Assembly (NCBI RefSeq): GCF_025961315.1
Contig: NZ_JAOQNK010000001.1
Coordinates: 3,534,001-3,598,000, forward strand
Direction: 5' to 3'
From: Sphingobacterium kitahiroshimense
GTDB taxonomy: Bacteria > Bacteroidota > Bacteroidia > Sphingobacteriales > Sphingobacteriaceae
Length of the DNA stretch: 64,000 bases
Both the position numbers and the translations under genes were made by a program. The notes below the pieces were generated by a model, which had not been told where the DNA came from, searched no databases, and saw nothing but the letters and a program-made list of their open reading frames with translations. Positions 36,850 through 45,001 of the stretch are shown one piece after another. How positions within the stretch are numbered: position 1 is the stretch's first letter; the number at the start of each line of letters is the position of its first letter.

Positions 36850-37608
36850 TTATTTCTTTTTTACTTTGTAGTAACGATTTGCCCGCTCACAAATTAAATC
36901 CTCATTTGCTTTATTATAGTTCAAGTAGGCATAATAACCAGCATCTGTACCATACAATTTCTGATAGGATACTGAATTGAGGAATTCTTCATATTCGCCA
37001 CGTTTCATTAATAGCATCAGTAAGGTTAGTGCATCTTTATCCTTTGGTGTATTTTTAACATACGTAATGATAAAAGGAATCATGTTCCAAGCATTCATTT
37101 CTAAAATTGCTTCTTTGTAGTTAATGCCCATCCATTTGCTCCGTCCAACTGATTCTTGAATGAGTCTCAATACCGAGTCTCGATTTTCAAGAAGAAAGTC
37201 AGCTTGTCTCTGGCTCCAGCTCGCCTCATTAAATCCCGTTTCAAGCTGTCCGAAAATGCGTTTCTGAAGATCATTTTGATATTCTGGAATAGCACAATTC
37301 TGTTGAGAAAGTTCTGCATGGATCATTACATAAGTAAATTTCTCTCTTAGGCTCAGTCCATTAAACTGCGAAGCACTTATCGCCTCAAAACCTCCATCAG
37401 AGCTTCCTTCTGGATCTTCTTTAAATGTAATATTTGATATTAACGTCTTGATTTTCGTCAGTCCGTACGGCGGTATAGTCATTTTAGTGCGCAATTCGTA
37501 TCCTTTTTCATCCCTAGTATAAGAACTTCCATCATCCTCGTTCGTCTGAGCAAATGATTTTATAAAGCCTGAAAAAAGGAGAATCAATAATATTAAATGA
37601 TGTTTCAT
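36850..37608 (-). CDS. Secreted protein of unknown function, paralogue B
   Basis: 252 residues with signal peptide MKHHLILLILLFSGFIKSFAQ. It is the tandem duplicate of paralogue A, with the same order of helices and conserved blocks (see the entry at 36093). B has an extra acidic insert near the N terminus (KEDPEGSSDGG) where A has EPEDDG. First gene of a three-gene operon that ends with the FGE-like protein. No promoter element was identified in the 170 bp shared with the divergent DUF2314 gene. Confidence 0.8.
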   Translation of the reverse strand: MKHHLILLILLFSGFIKSFAQTNEDDGSSYTRDEKGYELRTKMTIPPYGLTKIKTLISNITFKEDPEGSSDGGFEAISASQFNGLSLREKFTYVMIHAELSQQNCAIPEYQNDLQKRIFGQLETGFNEASWSQRQADFLLENRDSVLRLIQESVGRSKWMGINYKEAILEMNAWNMIPFIITYVKNTPKDKDALTLLMLLMKRGEYEEFLNSVSYQKLYGTDAGYYAYLNYNKANEDLICERANRYYKVKKK

Positions 37609-37780
37609 TGTTTTAATATAAGTTAGTCCAATTGTCCATTTAAAATTTATTGAAGATATGAATAAACTGTTATATAAAAATACAGACCATAGTACTAGTC
37701 ATTTCTCTTCTATTTGCAGTAAATACTAAATTATGATTATCTTAAAATAATATTTCTAAGCTAATACAAATAAACAAACA

Positions 37781-38308
37781 ATGCTACATTCAAAAAACAG
37801 TCCAATTTCCAAGTTATTTTTTTTATTACTCGTACTCGTATCGTTCTCATTTATTTCGTGCCAAAACACGATTAAAGACAAGATAAAGAATGATGATGTC
37901 ATCGAATTCAATGGTGATGATCAAGCCATGAATCAGGCCATCCTCGAAGCAAATAAAACGTTTCAGAATTTTGAAACTTCTTTTAAAGATCCCCAGGAAG
38001 GATACGAGAGTTTTGCTATCAAAGTAAGATTCGATACTGAAGATGGGGGTGGTGAACATATCTGGGTGGGTAATCTAACCTCAGATGGCAAATCATATCG
38101 TGGTACCGTTAATAATGAACCGCAACTAACTAAGGTTGTAAAATATGGTGATCAAGTAACAATAGATCCGCAACGGATCTCTGATTGGATGTATCTAGAT
38201 AAAGGGGTCCTAAAAGGTGGATATACCATCCGTGTTATGAAAAAGAACCTATCTGAAGAAGAAAAAAAGGCTTTTGATCAGGAAGTTGGATTTATTATAG
38301 AAGATTGA
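37781..38308 (+). CDS. DUF2314 (YegJ-like) lipoprotein
   Basis: 175 residues. The signal ends in a lipobox, VSFSFISCQ, with Cys at residue 27. After it comes the DUF2314 domain: FAIKVRFDTEDGGGEHIWVGNL, the YGDQVTIDPQRISDWMYLDKGVLKGGYTIRVM block and a charged tail. E. coli YegJ and relatives have unknown function. The same domain occurs in cytosolic ankyrin proteins. Divergent from the paralogue B gene and followed by a terminator. Predicted membrane-anchored, facing the periplasm. Confidence 0.85.
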   Translation: MLHSKNSPISKLFFLLLVLVSFSFISCQNTIKDKIKNDDVIEFNGDDQAMNQAILEANKTFQNFETSFKDPQEGYESFAIKVRFDTEDGGGEHIWVGNLTSDGKSYRGTVNNEPQLTKVVKYGDQVTIDPQRISDWMYLDKGVLKGGYTIRVMKKNLSEEEKKAFDQEVGFIIED

Positions 38309-38315
38309 AGCTCAT

Positions 38316-38347
38316 AAAAAAGGCGAAACTTAAGTTTCGCCTTTTTT
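38316..38347. terminator. Bidirectional terminator, DUF2314 gene / nadD
   Basis: 32-bp perfect palindrome, core GGCGAAACTT/AAGTTTCGCC flanked by A and T runs. It touches the nadD stop codon. Confidence 0.9.
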
Positions 38348-38921
38348 ATGAATATAGTCCTTTTTTTTCGATAAACTCAATGACTTTATCCGGAGTATAG
38401 AATTTGATATTGCTCCCCTCTTTCACCGCTTGTCGAAGAAAGGTAGAAGACAATTCCATCATCGGTGTTTGTGTCAGGGTTATTGACGGATGTTCTTTCA
38501 TTGTACCGCCATTATATCCAGGTCTTGGATAAACATAGATATGATAATCCCTTAAAATAATATCGTGATTCTTCCACTTTGAAAAGGTCTCTAAAATATC
38601 TTCACCCATAATTAAAACAAATTCATGCGTGGGATATTTTTCTGCCAGATGTGTTAAAGTATCGATGGTATACGAGGGTTGCGGTAAACTAAATTCAATG
38701 GAACTTGCCTTTAAATTTTCGGTCTCTTCAATTGCCAGATTAACCATCTCTAAACGGTCGTACATATTACCTAGGCTCTCTTTCTTTTTAAATGGATTTT
38801 GTGGGGATACCACAAACCAAACTTCGTCCAGCTCAGTATAGTTGGCCATATAATTGGCAATAATCAAATGCCCAACATGAACTGGATTAAAAGACCCGAA
38901 GAATAATCCGACTTTAGCCAT
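38346..38921 (-). CDS. nadD: Nicotinate-nucleotide adenylyltransferase
   Basis: 191 residues. NadD joins nicotinate mononucleotide and ATP to give deamido-NAD. The nucleotidyltransferase motif GLFFGSFNPVHVGHL (G-x-F-x-P-x-H-x-G-H) is complete, and SSTFLRQAVKEG is the C-terminal SxxxR-type motif. Start shares one base with the gmk stop. Together with nadA and nadB (55-60 kb) it covers most of de novo NAD synthesis. nadC is not here. Confidence 0.95.
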   Translation of the reverse strand: MAKVGLFFGSFNPVHVGHLIIANYMANYTELDEVWFVVSPQNPFKKKESLGNMYDRLEMVNLAIEETENLKASSIEFSLPQPSYTIDTLTHLAEKYPTHEFVLIMGEDILETFSKWKNHDIILRDYHIYVYPRPGYNGGTMKEHPSITLTQTPMMELSSTFLRQAVKEGSNIKFYTPDKVIEFIEKKGLYS

Positions 38922-39493
38922 TACTTTTTATTCAGAAAGTCCATTACCAATTTCTCTGCTTCCACAACAGCAACATCCAAATCATAATTTTTTAAAATCA
39001 CATCAAACTTATCTGCATAGGATAATTCGGATTCAGCTTTTGCAAAACGTTCCTGCAATTTTTCTTCAGAGTCTGTTCCTCTACCACGCAGGCGTGCTTT
39101 TAAAACTTCTAAGGAAGGAGGTTGCACAAAAATAGATAAGGCTTCGTCTGGAAACTTTGAACGCAAACGAAGTCCTCCAATCACATCAATATCAAAAATA
39201 ACATGTTTACCCTGTGCCCAGATACGTTCTACTTCAGAACGTAATGTTCCATAAAATGTACCTGAATATACTTCTTCGAATTCGATGAACTCTTGTTTCG
39301 CAATCTTATGTAGAAAGTCTTCTTTTGATATAAAGTAATAATCTTTGCCATCTATTTCTTCACCGCGCGGTTCGCGTGTACTAGCAGAAATAGAAAACTC
39401 CAACTTATCACCATGTTTACTTAATAGATTCTTTACAATTGTTGTTTTACCTGCTCCTGATGGTGCCGAGAATATAATTAACTTACCTGCCAT
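38921..39493 (-). CDS. gmk: Guanylate kinase
   Basis: 190 residues. Converts GMP to GDP with ATP. P-loop FSAPSGAGKTTIVKNLL at the N terminus. ISASTREPRGEEIDGKDYYFIS is the GMP-binding region. FDIDVIGGLRLRSKFP carries the catalytic Asp. Lies 2 nt after yicC and overlaps nadD by 1 nt. Confidence 0.97.
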   Translation of the reverse strand: MAGKLIIFSAPSGAGKTTIVKNLLSKHGDKLEFSISASTREPRGEEIDGKDYYFISKEDFLHKIAKQEFIEFEEVYSGTFYGTLRSEVERIWAQGKHVIFDIDVIGGLRLRSKFPDEALSIFVQPPSLEVLKARLRGRGTDSEEKLQERFAKAESELSYADKFDVILKNYDLDVAVVEAEKLVMDFLNKK

Positions 39494-39495
39494 TC

Positions 39496-40371
39496 CTATA
39501 ATACGTTGAGCAATTGCTCTTTAATTTTTTCTAATTCTTCTTTCATTTTTACCACGATCTGCTGAATACCAGCGTGGTTGGCTTTTGATCCTAGCGTATT
39601 GATCTCTCTACCCATTTCTTGAGAAATAAATCCTAATTTCTTACCATTAGAATCAGATGCTTTCAAAGCTTTTTGAAAATAGGTACAGTGAGAGCGTAGA
39701 CGAACTTTCTCTTCTGTTATATCTAATTTGTCGATATAATAGATCAATTCTTGTTCGAAACGGTTTTTATCAACGTTTTCCTTACCTACAGTTTCCTCCA
39801 GGTAATGGCCTATACGTTCGCGTATTAAAGGAATACGGTCCATTTCAACAGCTTCGACTTCTGTTAAATAAGTTAAGATCAATTCAACACGATCTGTCAG
39901 GTCCTGTGAAAGAACTGCTCCTTCATCTGCTCTGAAAATATTAAATTGCTCTACTGCCGCGTAAAATGCTTCTAATAATAATCGTGATTCTTCTTCATCA
40001 ACTTCATTATCATTATTAGCAATTACTTCGGGCATATTAAGAGCCAATTCGAAAAGAGAAACTTGTTTATCTCCCAGCTCAAAAGCAATTTGTTGTAATT
40101 GAGTATAGTATTTTTTTAGCAAATCTGCATTAATTGTCGATGCTTTTGCCGTTTGATCAGAATATTCAACGTTTACAGAAAGGTTCACCTTACCTCTTTC
40201 AATAAGTTTACTGCACTCTGTACGTAAAGTCAATTCCTTGTCCGAAACTGCTTTTGGTAAACGCAGATTTAATTCAAGAAATTTAGAATTCAAGGATTTA
40301 ATCTCGACGCTGTACTTAACTTTTCCATTGTCTTTTACAGCTGTGCCGTATCCTGTCATTGATTTTATCAT
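39496..40371 (-). CDS. YicC family endoribonuclease
   Basis: 291 residues from MIKSMTGYGTAVKDNGK. SMTGYG at the start and the C-terminal FISQEMGREINTLGSKANHAGIQQIVVKMKEELEKIKEQLLNV block are the YicC/YloC signatures. The E. coli protein is an RNase. The upstream in-frame Met (MECFLPLH) lies beyond a TACCTTTG promoter, so MIKS is the likelier start. First gene of the yicC-gmk-nadD operon. Cytosolic. Confidence 0.92.
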   Translation of the reverse strand: MIKSMTGYGTAVKDNGKVKYSVEIKSLNSKFLELNLRLPKAVSDKELTLRTECSKLIERGKVNLSVNVEYSDQTAKASTINADLLKKYYTQLQQIAFELGDKQVSLFELALNMPEVIANNDNEVDEEESRLLLEAFYAAVEQFNIFRADEGAVLSQDLTDRVELILTYLTEVEAVEMDRIPLIRERIGHYLEETVGKENVDKNRFEQELIYYIDKLDITEEKVRLRSHCTYFQKALKASDSNGKKLGFISQEMGREINTLGSKANHAGIQQIVVKMKEELEKIKEQLLNVL

Positions 40372-40374
40372 ATG

Positions 40375-40382
40375 CAAAGGTA
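40375..40382 (-). promoter_or_regulatory. yicC promoter -7 element next to the ATG
   Basis: TACCTTTG on the minus strand, 3 nt before the chosen ATG. It decides the start and implies a leaderless or nearly leaderless mRNA. Confidence 0.6.
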
Positions 40383-40429
40383 AGAAACATTCCAATAATG
40401 CATAATATCAAGACTATAAATTGATTAAT

Positions 40430-40999
40430 TTACCAATCATGCTTGGCAATAATGACACATAAATAACTTTTTTGATGTCCTTTCTTTCCTGTAGTAACAA
40501 AACCAATACCGATATCATATAAAGAGGCATTCCATTCGTCCATCCCTAATAGATGTTTTCGATGATGATAACCGGGCGCTTCTTTACCAATAATTAACCC
40601 TTTTATTGCATCTGTAGCACTTAGCCAATTCCAGGCAATAGACTCAAAATTATTTGCCCGCTTATTTTTTAGCCATTTGGCATTCAAATCATAACCTGCT
40701 TGCTGCATATAATAATTAGGACCTATACCATCTGGATTGACATGGTCAAAATAATTTCGCTTTGCCATATCCTTGGCCCGCGATTCGGCAACCTCAGCGA
40801 GCCTCTTATTCCAATTCAGTGACTTTCTTGTCACTTTATTCAAATTGAATAGACCGAGCTTCTTTTTATACCGTTCAGGATTTTTACGGATTTCATTAAG
40901 AAGATGATAGGCTTCTTTTGCCTGCTTTTTTTCGACTCTTACTTGTGCTGATGATAATGAAAATAGTAGACTTAAACTGAAAATTAATAGGTACTTCAT
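40430..40999 (-). CDS. Secreted CAP (SCP/PR-1) domain protein
   Basis: 189 residues from MKYLLIFSLSLLFSLSSAQ, a signal peptide. CAP signatures are LNEIRKNPERYKKKLG, LNWNKRLAEVAESRAKDMAKRNYFDHVNPDG and NNFESIAWNW, plus GYHHRKHLLG and DIGIGFV. His and Glu of the CAP cavity are kept. Function of bacterial CAP proteins is mostly unknown. An upstream Met (MKEFHTKHLFIY) is in frame but would put charged residues before the signal peptide. Confidence 0.85.
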   Translation of the reverse strand: MKYLLIFSLSLLFSLSSAQVRVEKKQAKEAYHLLNEIRKNPERYKKKLGLFNLNKVTRKSLNWNKRLAEVAESRAKDMAKRNYFDHVNPDGIGPNYYMQQAGYDLNAKWLKNKRANNFESIAWNWLSATDAIKGLIIGKEAPGYHHRKHLLGMDEWNASLYDIGIGFVTTGKKGHQKSYLCVIIAKHDW

Positions 41000-41063
41000 G
41001 TAAATAAATAGATGCTTCGTGTGAAATTCTTTCACAAAATAGACTCAAAAAAGGATCTTAGGT

Positions 41064-41711
41064 TTAGACCGTAGAAGATTTTTTATGATTAAAAAACTGT
41101 ACCAGCACAGGCACAGCACTAATGATGATAACCAGGAAGACGACCAAAGAGAAATTATTCCTAACCATTGGGATTTGTCCAAAAAAGTATCCTCCTAATA
41201 AAAATAAAGTGACCCATAATAGCCCTCCAAAAATATTATAGGTACCAAATTTAACATAAGTCATATGGCTAACTCCTGCAAAAAAGGGTGCAAATGTGCG
41301 TACTATTGGAACAAAGCGGGCATAGATAATAGCTCTATTACCATGTTTAGTATAAAAAGACTGGGTGTTGATTAAATATTCGGGTTTAAATATTTTAGAC
41401 TTTGACCTGAAAACTCGATGTCCCAAATATTTTCCAATTTCATAATTAACAAAGTCTCCTAAAACTGCCGCTGTCAGTAACACCAACCAAAATAAAGACA
41501 AAGAAAGATCACTTTCTGGAAGAGCAATAATAGCTCCTAATGCAAATAATACCGAATCTCCTGGTAAAAATGGTGTTATAACAAGACCTGTTTCAGCAAA
41601 CACAATTAAGAATATAATCAGATAAGTCCATCCTTGATAATCATGAACAATTTGAATAAGATGTTTATCAATATATAAAATAAAATCAATGAGATTTGTG
41701 ATAATATCCAT
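41064..41711 (-). CDS. DedA family membrane protein (copy 1)
   Basis: 215 residues. VFAETGLVITPFLPGDSVLFALGA is the DedA motif with the conserved Glu and Pro, then the amphipathic region FVNYEIGKYLGH and FARFVPIVRTFAPFFAGVSHM, which carries the conserved Arg residues. DedA proteins are linked to lipid scrambling and undecaprenyl-phosphate recycling. Inner membrane. The next gene upstream is a close paralogue, separated by a terminator. Confidence 0.93.
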   Translation of the reverse strand: MDIITNLIDFILYIDKHLIQIVHDYQGWTYLIIFLIVFAETGLVITPFLPGDSVLFALGAIIALPESDLSLSLFWLVLLTAAVLGDFVNYEIGKYLGHRVFRSKSKIFKPEYLINTQSFYTKHGNRAIIYARFVPIVRTFAPFFAGVSHMTYVKFGTYNIFGGLLWVTLFLLGGYFFGQIPMVRNNFSLVVFLVIIISAVPVLVQFFNHKKSSTV

Positions 41712-41823
41712 TTAAAATGCATGTTAAATAAAATCAAATACTTACTGTTTTGATCATCGAACCTTATTGGGTTACAAATACCTTATTTTATGATATGATA
41801 CTAAAAAATTGCCTGTAATAAAA

Positions 41824-41845
41824 AAGGAAGCTTTTAGGCTTCCTT
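41824..41845 (-). terminator. Terminator of DedA copy 2
   Basis: AAGGAAGC / GCTTCCTT stem with loop TTTTAG. The stop codon of the upstream DedA gene lies inside the loop region, and T-rich sequence follows on the minus strand. Confidence 0.65.
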
Positions 41846-42493
41846 CTTACTTTTAAATTTTTCTTTTAAGACTTCAAAGACAATCGGCAATACTGATAAT
41901 AAGATAATCAACAGCACTACTTTTGAAAAATTATCTCTGATGATCGGTATATTACCTAAAAAATATCCTGCTAATGTAATCCCTACGACCCAGAGAATTG
42001 CTCCAATAACATTATAAGTTATAAAAGTGCCATAATGCATTCTTCCAATTCCTCCTACAAATGGAGCCAGTGTTCTGACAATAGGCACAAAGCGTGCAAT
42101 TACAATTGTTTTACTACCATACTTTTCATAAAAAGTATGTGTCTTTTGAATCTGCTCGTCTTTGATTACCTGCTTACCAAATAGTTTAAATTTGGTCATC
42201 TGCATTCCAAATCGCTTCCCGATGGCATAATTAAGAGAATCTCCCGATACCGCGGCTACTAATAAGATAGCAATCATCAACCAGACATTAAGTTCATTTG
42301 GCTGTGCTGCTAGCATTCCTGCTGCAAATAGTAAAGAATCGCCTGGTAAAAATGGCATCACAACAACTCCTGTTTCAACAAAAATAATCAGAAATAAGAT
42401 GAGATATGTCCACGTTTTATAATCATTTACGATCTCAAGTAAATGTTTATCAATATGCAGAACAAAATCAATGATATGCGCTATAACTTCCAA
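41834..42493 (-). CDS. DedA family membrane protein (copy 2)
   Basis: 219 residues, similar throughout to the copy at 41064: VETGVVVMPFLPGDSLLFAAGM, DSLNYAIGKRFG, ARFVPIVRTLAPFVGGIGRMHY and the C-terminal GNIPIIRDNFSKVVLL. It ends in a basic tail (KEKFKSKKEA). Starts 10 nt after dnaN stops, so it is probably carried on the dnaN transcript, unlike copy 1 beyond the terminator. Inner membrane. Confidence 0.93.
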   Translation of the reverse strand: MEVIAHIIDFVLHIDKHLLEIVNDYKTWTYLILFLIIFVETGVVVMPFLPGDSLLFAAGMLAAQPNELNVWLMIAILLVAAVSGDSLNYAIGKRFGMQMTKFKLFGKQVIKDEQIQKTHTFYEKYGSKTIVIARFVPIVRTLAPFVGGIGRMHYGTFITYNVIGAILWVVGITLAGYFLGNIPIIRDNFSKVVLLIILLSVLPIVFEVLKEKFKSKKEA

Positions 42494-42503
42494 AACAGTG
42501 CGA

Positions 42504-43628
42504 TTAACCGATATTATTTAACATAACTGGCATAACCAGCATTAAAATATCTTCATTTTCTTCTGCTACTGCTGGAATTAGCAAACCTGCACGATTGGCT
42601 GTACTCATTTCAATGACTACTTCTTCGCTAGCTAGATTGTTTAACATCTCCACTAAAAATTTAGCGTTGAAACCAATTTCCATATCTTCCCCTTCAAACT
42701 GACATCCTAAGCGCTCATGAGCTTCATTAGAAAAATCAAGATCTTCAGCAGAAATATTCAATTCACTACCTGAGATTTTCAAACGTACCTGATGCGTTGT
42801 TTTATTCGCAAAAATAACAACACGACGTAACGTATTTAAAAATAGTAAACGGTCAACAGTTAACTTATTTGGATTCACCTGCGGAATTACAGCTTCGTAA
42901 TCTGGGTAACGCTCATCAATCAAACGACAAATTAAATTGATGTTACCAAAACTAAAAAATGCATTTGTCGAATTATATTCAATCGAAACATTGATATCTT
43001 CTGATGGCAAAGATGATTTTAATAAAGACAATGCTTTTTTTGGAAGAATTAATGAAGCAGGCTTTTCTACGCCAATATCAGAACGTCTGTAGCGTACCAG
43101 TTTATGTGCATCTGTAGATACAAACGTTACGGCCTTATCTCCCAATTGAACTAACACACCTGACATTGCCGGTCTTAACTCATCATTACTAACAGCAAAT
43201 ATTGTTTTACTAATTGCCTCTGCTAGTATTGGAGCAGGCATATGAACAGTATGCGCATTGTCAATTACTGGAATTTTAGGGAAATCCTCAGGATTCTCAC
43301 CACTCAACTTATATTTACCGTCACCGGCACTGATCTCGATCGCTAGCGTATTATTATCAACAAAAAAAGCAACTGGTTGATCTGGTAATGTTTTTAAGGT
43401 CTCTATTAAAATTTTAGAAGGCATCGCTACTTTTCCTTCTTCTTTAGCCTCAATTTGCAATGACGTAACCATGCTTGTCTGCAAATCTGTCGCAGATATC
43501 GTTAACGTATTGTCTTTTATTTCAAAAAGAAAGTTCTCTAAAATGGGTAGAACTGTACTACTACTTGAAGCGCCATTAATAGCTTGAAGTTGTTTTAATA
43601 AAATCGATGTGGATACTATAAATCTCAT
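42504..43628 (-). CDS. dnaN: DNA polymerase III beta subunit (sliding clamp)
   Basis: 374 residues, three similar clamp domains, the normal length. It forms the ring that holds polymerase III and other clamp-binding proteins on DNA. Signatures: MRFIVSTSILLKQLQAING at the N terminus, DLQTSM and the C-terminal VMPVMLNNI. Shared 224-bp divergent region with holB. It is near dnaA and the presumed origin, as is common. Confidence 0.97.
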   Translation of the reverse strand: MRFIVSTSILLKQLQAINGASSSSTVLPILENFLFEIKDNTLTISATDLQTSMVTSLQIEAKEEGKVAMPSKILIETLKTLPDQPVAFFVDNNTLAIEISAGDGKYKLSGENPEDFPKIPVIDNAHTVHMPAPILAEAISKTIFAVSNDELRPAMSGVLVQLGDKAVTFVSTDAHKLVRYRRSDIGVEKPASLILPKKALSLLKSSLPSEDINVSIEYNSTNAFFSFGNINLICRLIDERYPDYEAVIPQVNPNKLTVDRLLFLNTLRRVVIFANKTTHQVRLKISGSELNISAEDLDFSNEAHERLGCQFEGEDMEIGFNAKFLVEMLNNLASEEVVIEMSTANRAGLLIPAVAEENEDILMLVMPVMLNNIG

Positions 43629-43825
43629 TTCCTAAAATTATGAATTATATCTGCAATATTACGCAAAAGAATCTACATTTTTAGAAGGTGTATATCCAAA
43701 TAGCGGAAAATTAACTGTATAAACTTTATCTTGCTACAGGTTAGTAAATAATTGAATTTCAATAAAATTGACATCATATATCCCATTTATATTTTGAATA
43801 TAAATAAATGCTGTCTATTATTTAT

Positions 43826-43833
43826 TACATTTG
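43826..43833 (+). promoter_or_regulatory. holB promoter -7 element
   Basis: TACATTTG, 19 nt before the holB ATG. Predicted leader about 12-15 nt. It drives the holB-ricT pair. Confidence 0.6.
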
Positions 43834-43852
43834 TATAGACTAGGAGTAGTAT

Positions 43853-44995
43853 ATGCAATTTAGGGATATTATTGGACATGATTTAGTTAAAGCTCATCTG
43901 ATCAGCACAGTTCGTGAAAACCGTGTGAGTCATGCGCAATTATTTCTTGGACCAGAAGGTTCTGGCTCACTAGCTTTAGCTTTAGCTTACGCACAATTTA
44001 TTAATTGCGAAAATAAAGCCGAGTTTGATAGTTGCGGTTTATGCTCATCCTGTAGGAAATATAATAAACTTATACATCCGGATCTGCATTTTTCTTATCC
44101 TTTTATTGCGAAGCATAAGGAGGATAATGCTGCGACATTTATTGAGAATTGGCGAAAAGCATTTTTGAATAATCCGTACCTAAGTTTAGAAAATTGGCGA
44201 CAACAACTTGATGCCGACAATAAGCAGGTTAACATCAATATTGCTGAAGCGCATGAAATAATCAAAAAATTAAGTTTAAAGTCTTTTGAGGCTGAATTTA
44301 AAGTTTTGATTATGTGGCTACCTGAATATTTAGAAAAAGAAGGTAACGCCTTATTAAAATTGATTGAGGAACCACCAGAAAAAACATTGTTCCTTTTGGT
44401 GGCTGAAAATCAGAATAAAATATTAAACACGATTATTTCGAGAACACAGCTCGTTAAAATTAATAAATTGAGTCATCAAGCGATTACATCGTATTTAATA
44501 GAAAATAAAAACCTCGAAGAATCTGAAGCAAGAGATATTGCTTTTATAGCTGACGGTAACGTACAGGAAGCTATAAATATGATCGATACGCAGACGAACA
44601 ACCATTTCAATTTATTGGTTAAATGGTTACGGCTTATTGTTCAGGATTCTGGTCTAAATATCATCAGCATTTGCGAGGAGGAATTGGCTAAATTAGGTCG
44701 TGAAAATCAAAAAACGTTTTTGATGTATGCTATTAATATCATGCGTCAGATTATTTTAATTAAACTCGATCTTTCAAACTTAGTATTTCTATCCGCGCAT
44801 GAACTTGATTTTGTAAACAAGTTTGCTACTCATTATACCATCGAACAAATTGAAGAAACAATTAATTTGTTTGAAACAACACACTATAGTGTGGAAAGAA
44901 ATGCAAATCCTAAAATATTATTTTTAGATTTATCTTTGCAATTAGTATTAATGTTTAAATACAAAACGTTTCCGAAAGGAACTCAATATATATAG
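43853..44995 (+). CDS. holB: DNA polymerase III delta' subunit
   Basis: 380 residues of the AAA+ clamp-loader type. VSHAQLFLGPEGSGSLALALAYAQ is the Walker A region, but the key Lys is replaced by Ser, as expected for a delta' that does not hydrolyse ATP. CENKAEFDSCGLCSSCRKY gives the four zinc cysteines. LLKLIEEPPEKTLFLLVAE and IISRTQLV are the SRC-type region. Forms the loader with DnaX and HolA. Followed 6 nt later by ricT, an arrangement typical of many bacteria. Confidence 0.93.
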   Translation: MQFRDIIGHDLVKAHLISTVRENRVSHAQLFLGPEGSGSLALALAYAQFINCENKAEFDSCGLCSSCRKYNKLIHPDLHFSYPFIAKHKEDNAATFIENWRKAFLNNPYLSLENWRQQLDADNKQVNINIAEAHEIIKKLSLKSFEAEFKVLIMWLPEYLEKEGNALLKLIEEPPEKTLFLLVAENQNKILNTIISRTQLVKINKLSHQAITSYLIENKNLEESEARDIAFIADGNVQEAINMIDTQTNNHFNLLVKWLRLIVQDSGLNIISICEEELAKLGRENQKTFLMYAINIMRQIILIKLDLSNLVFLSAHELDFVNKFATHYTIEQIEETINLFETTHYSVERNANPKILFLDLSLQLVLMFKYKTFPKGTQYI

Positions 44996-45001
44996 AAAAC
45001 T

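Noticed and set aside
37270..37330. Possible FGE target motif in paralogue B (CAIPEY)
   Set aside because: The classical motif is CxPxR. Here the Pro is one residue too far and there is no Arg, and paralogue A has no Pro at all.
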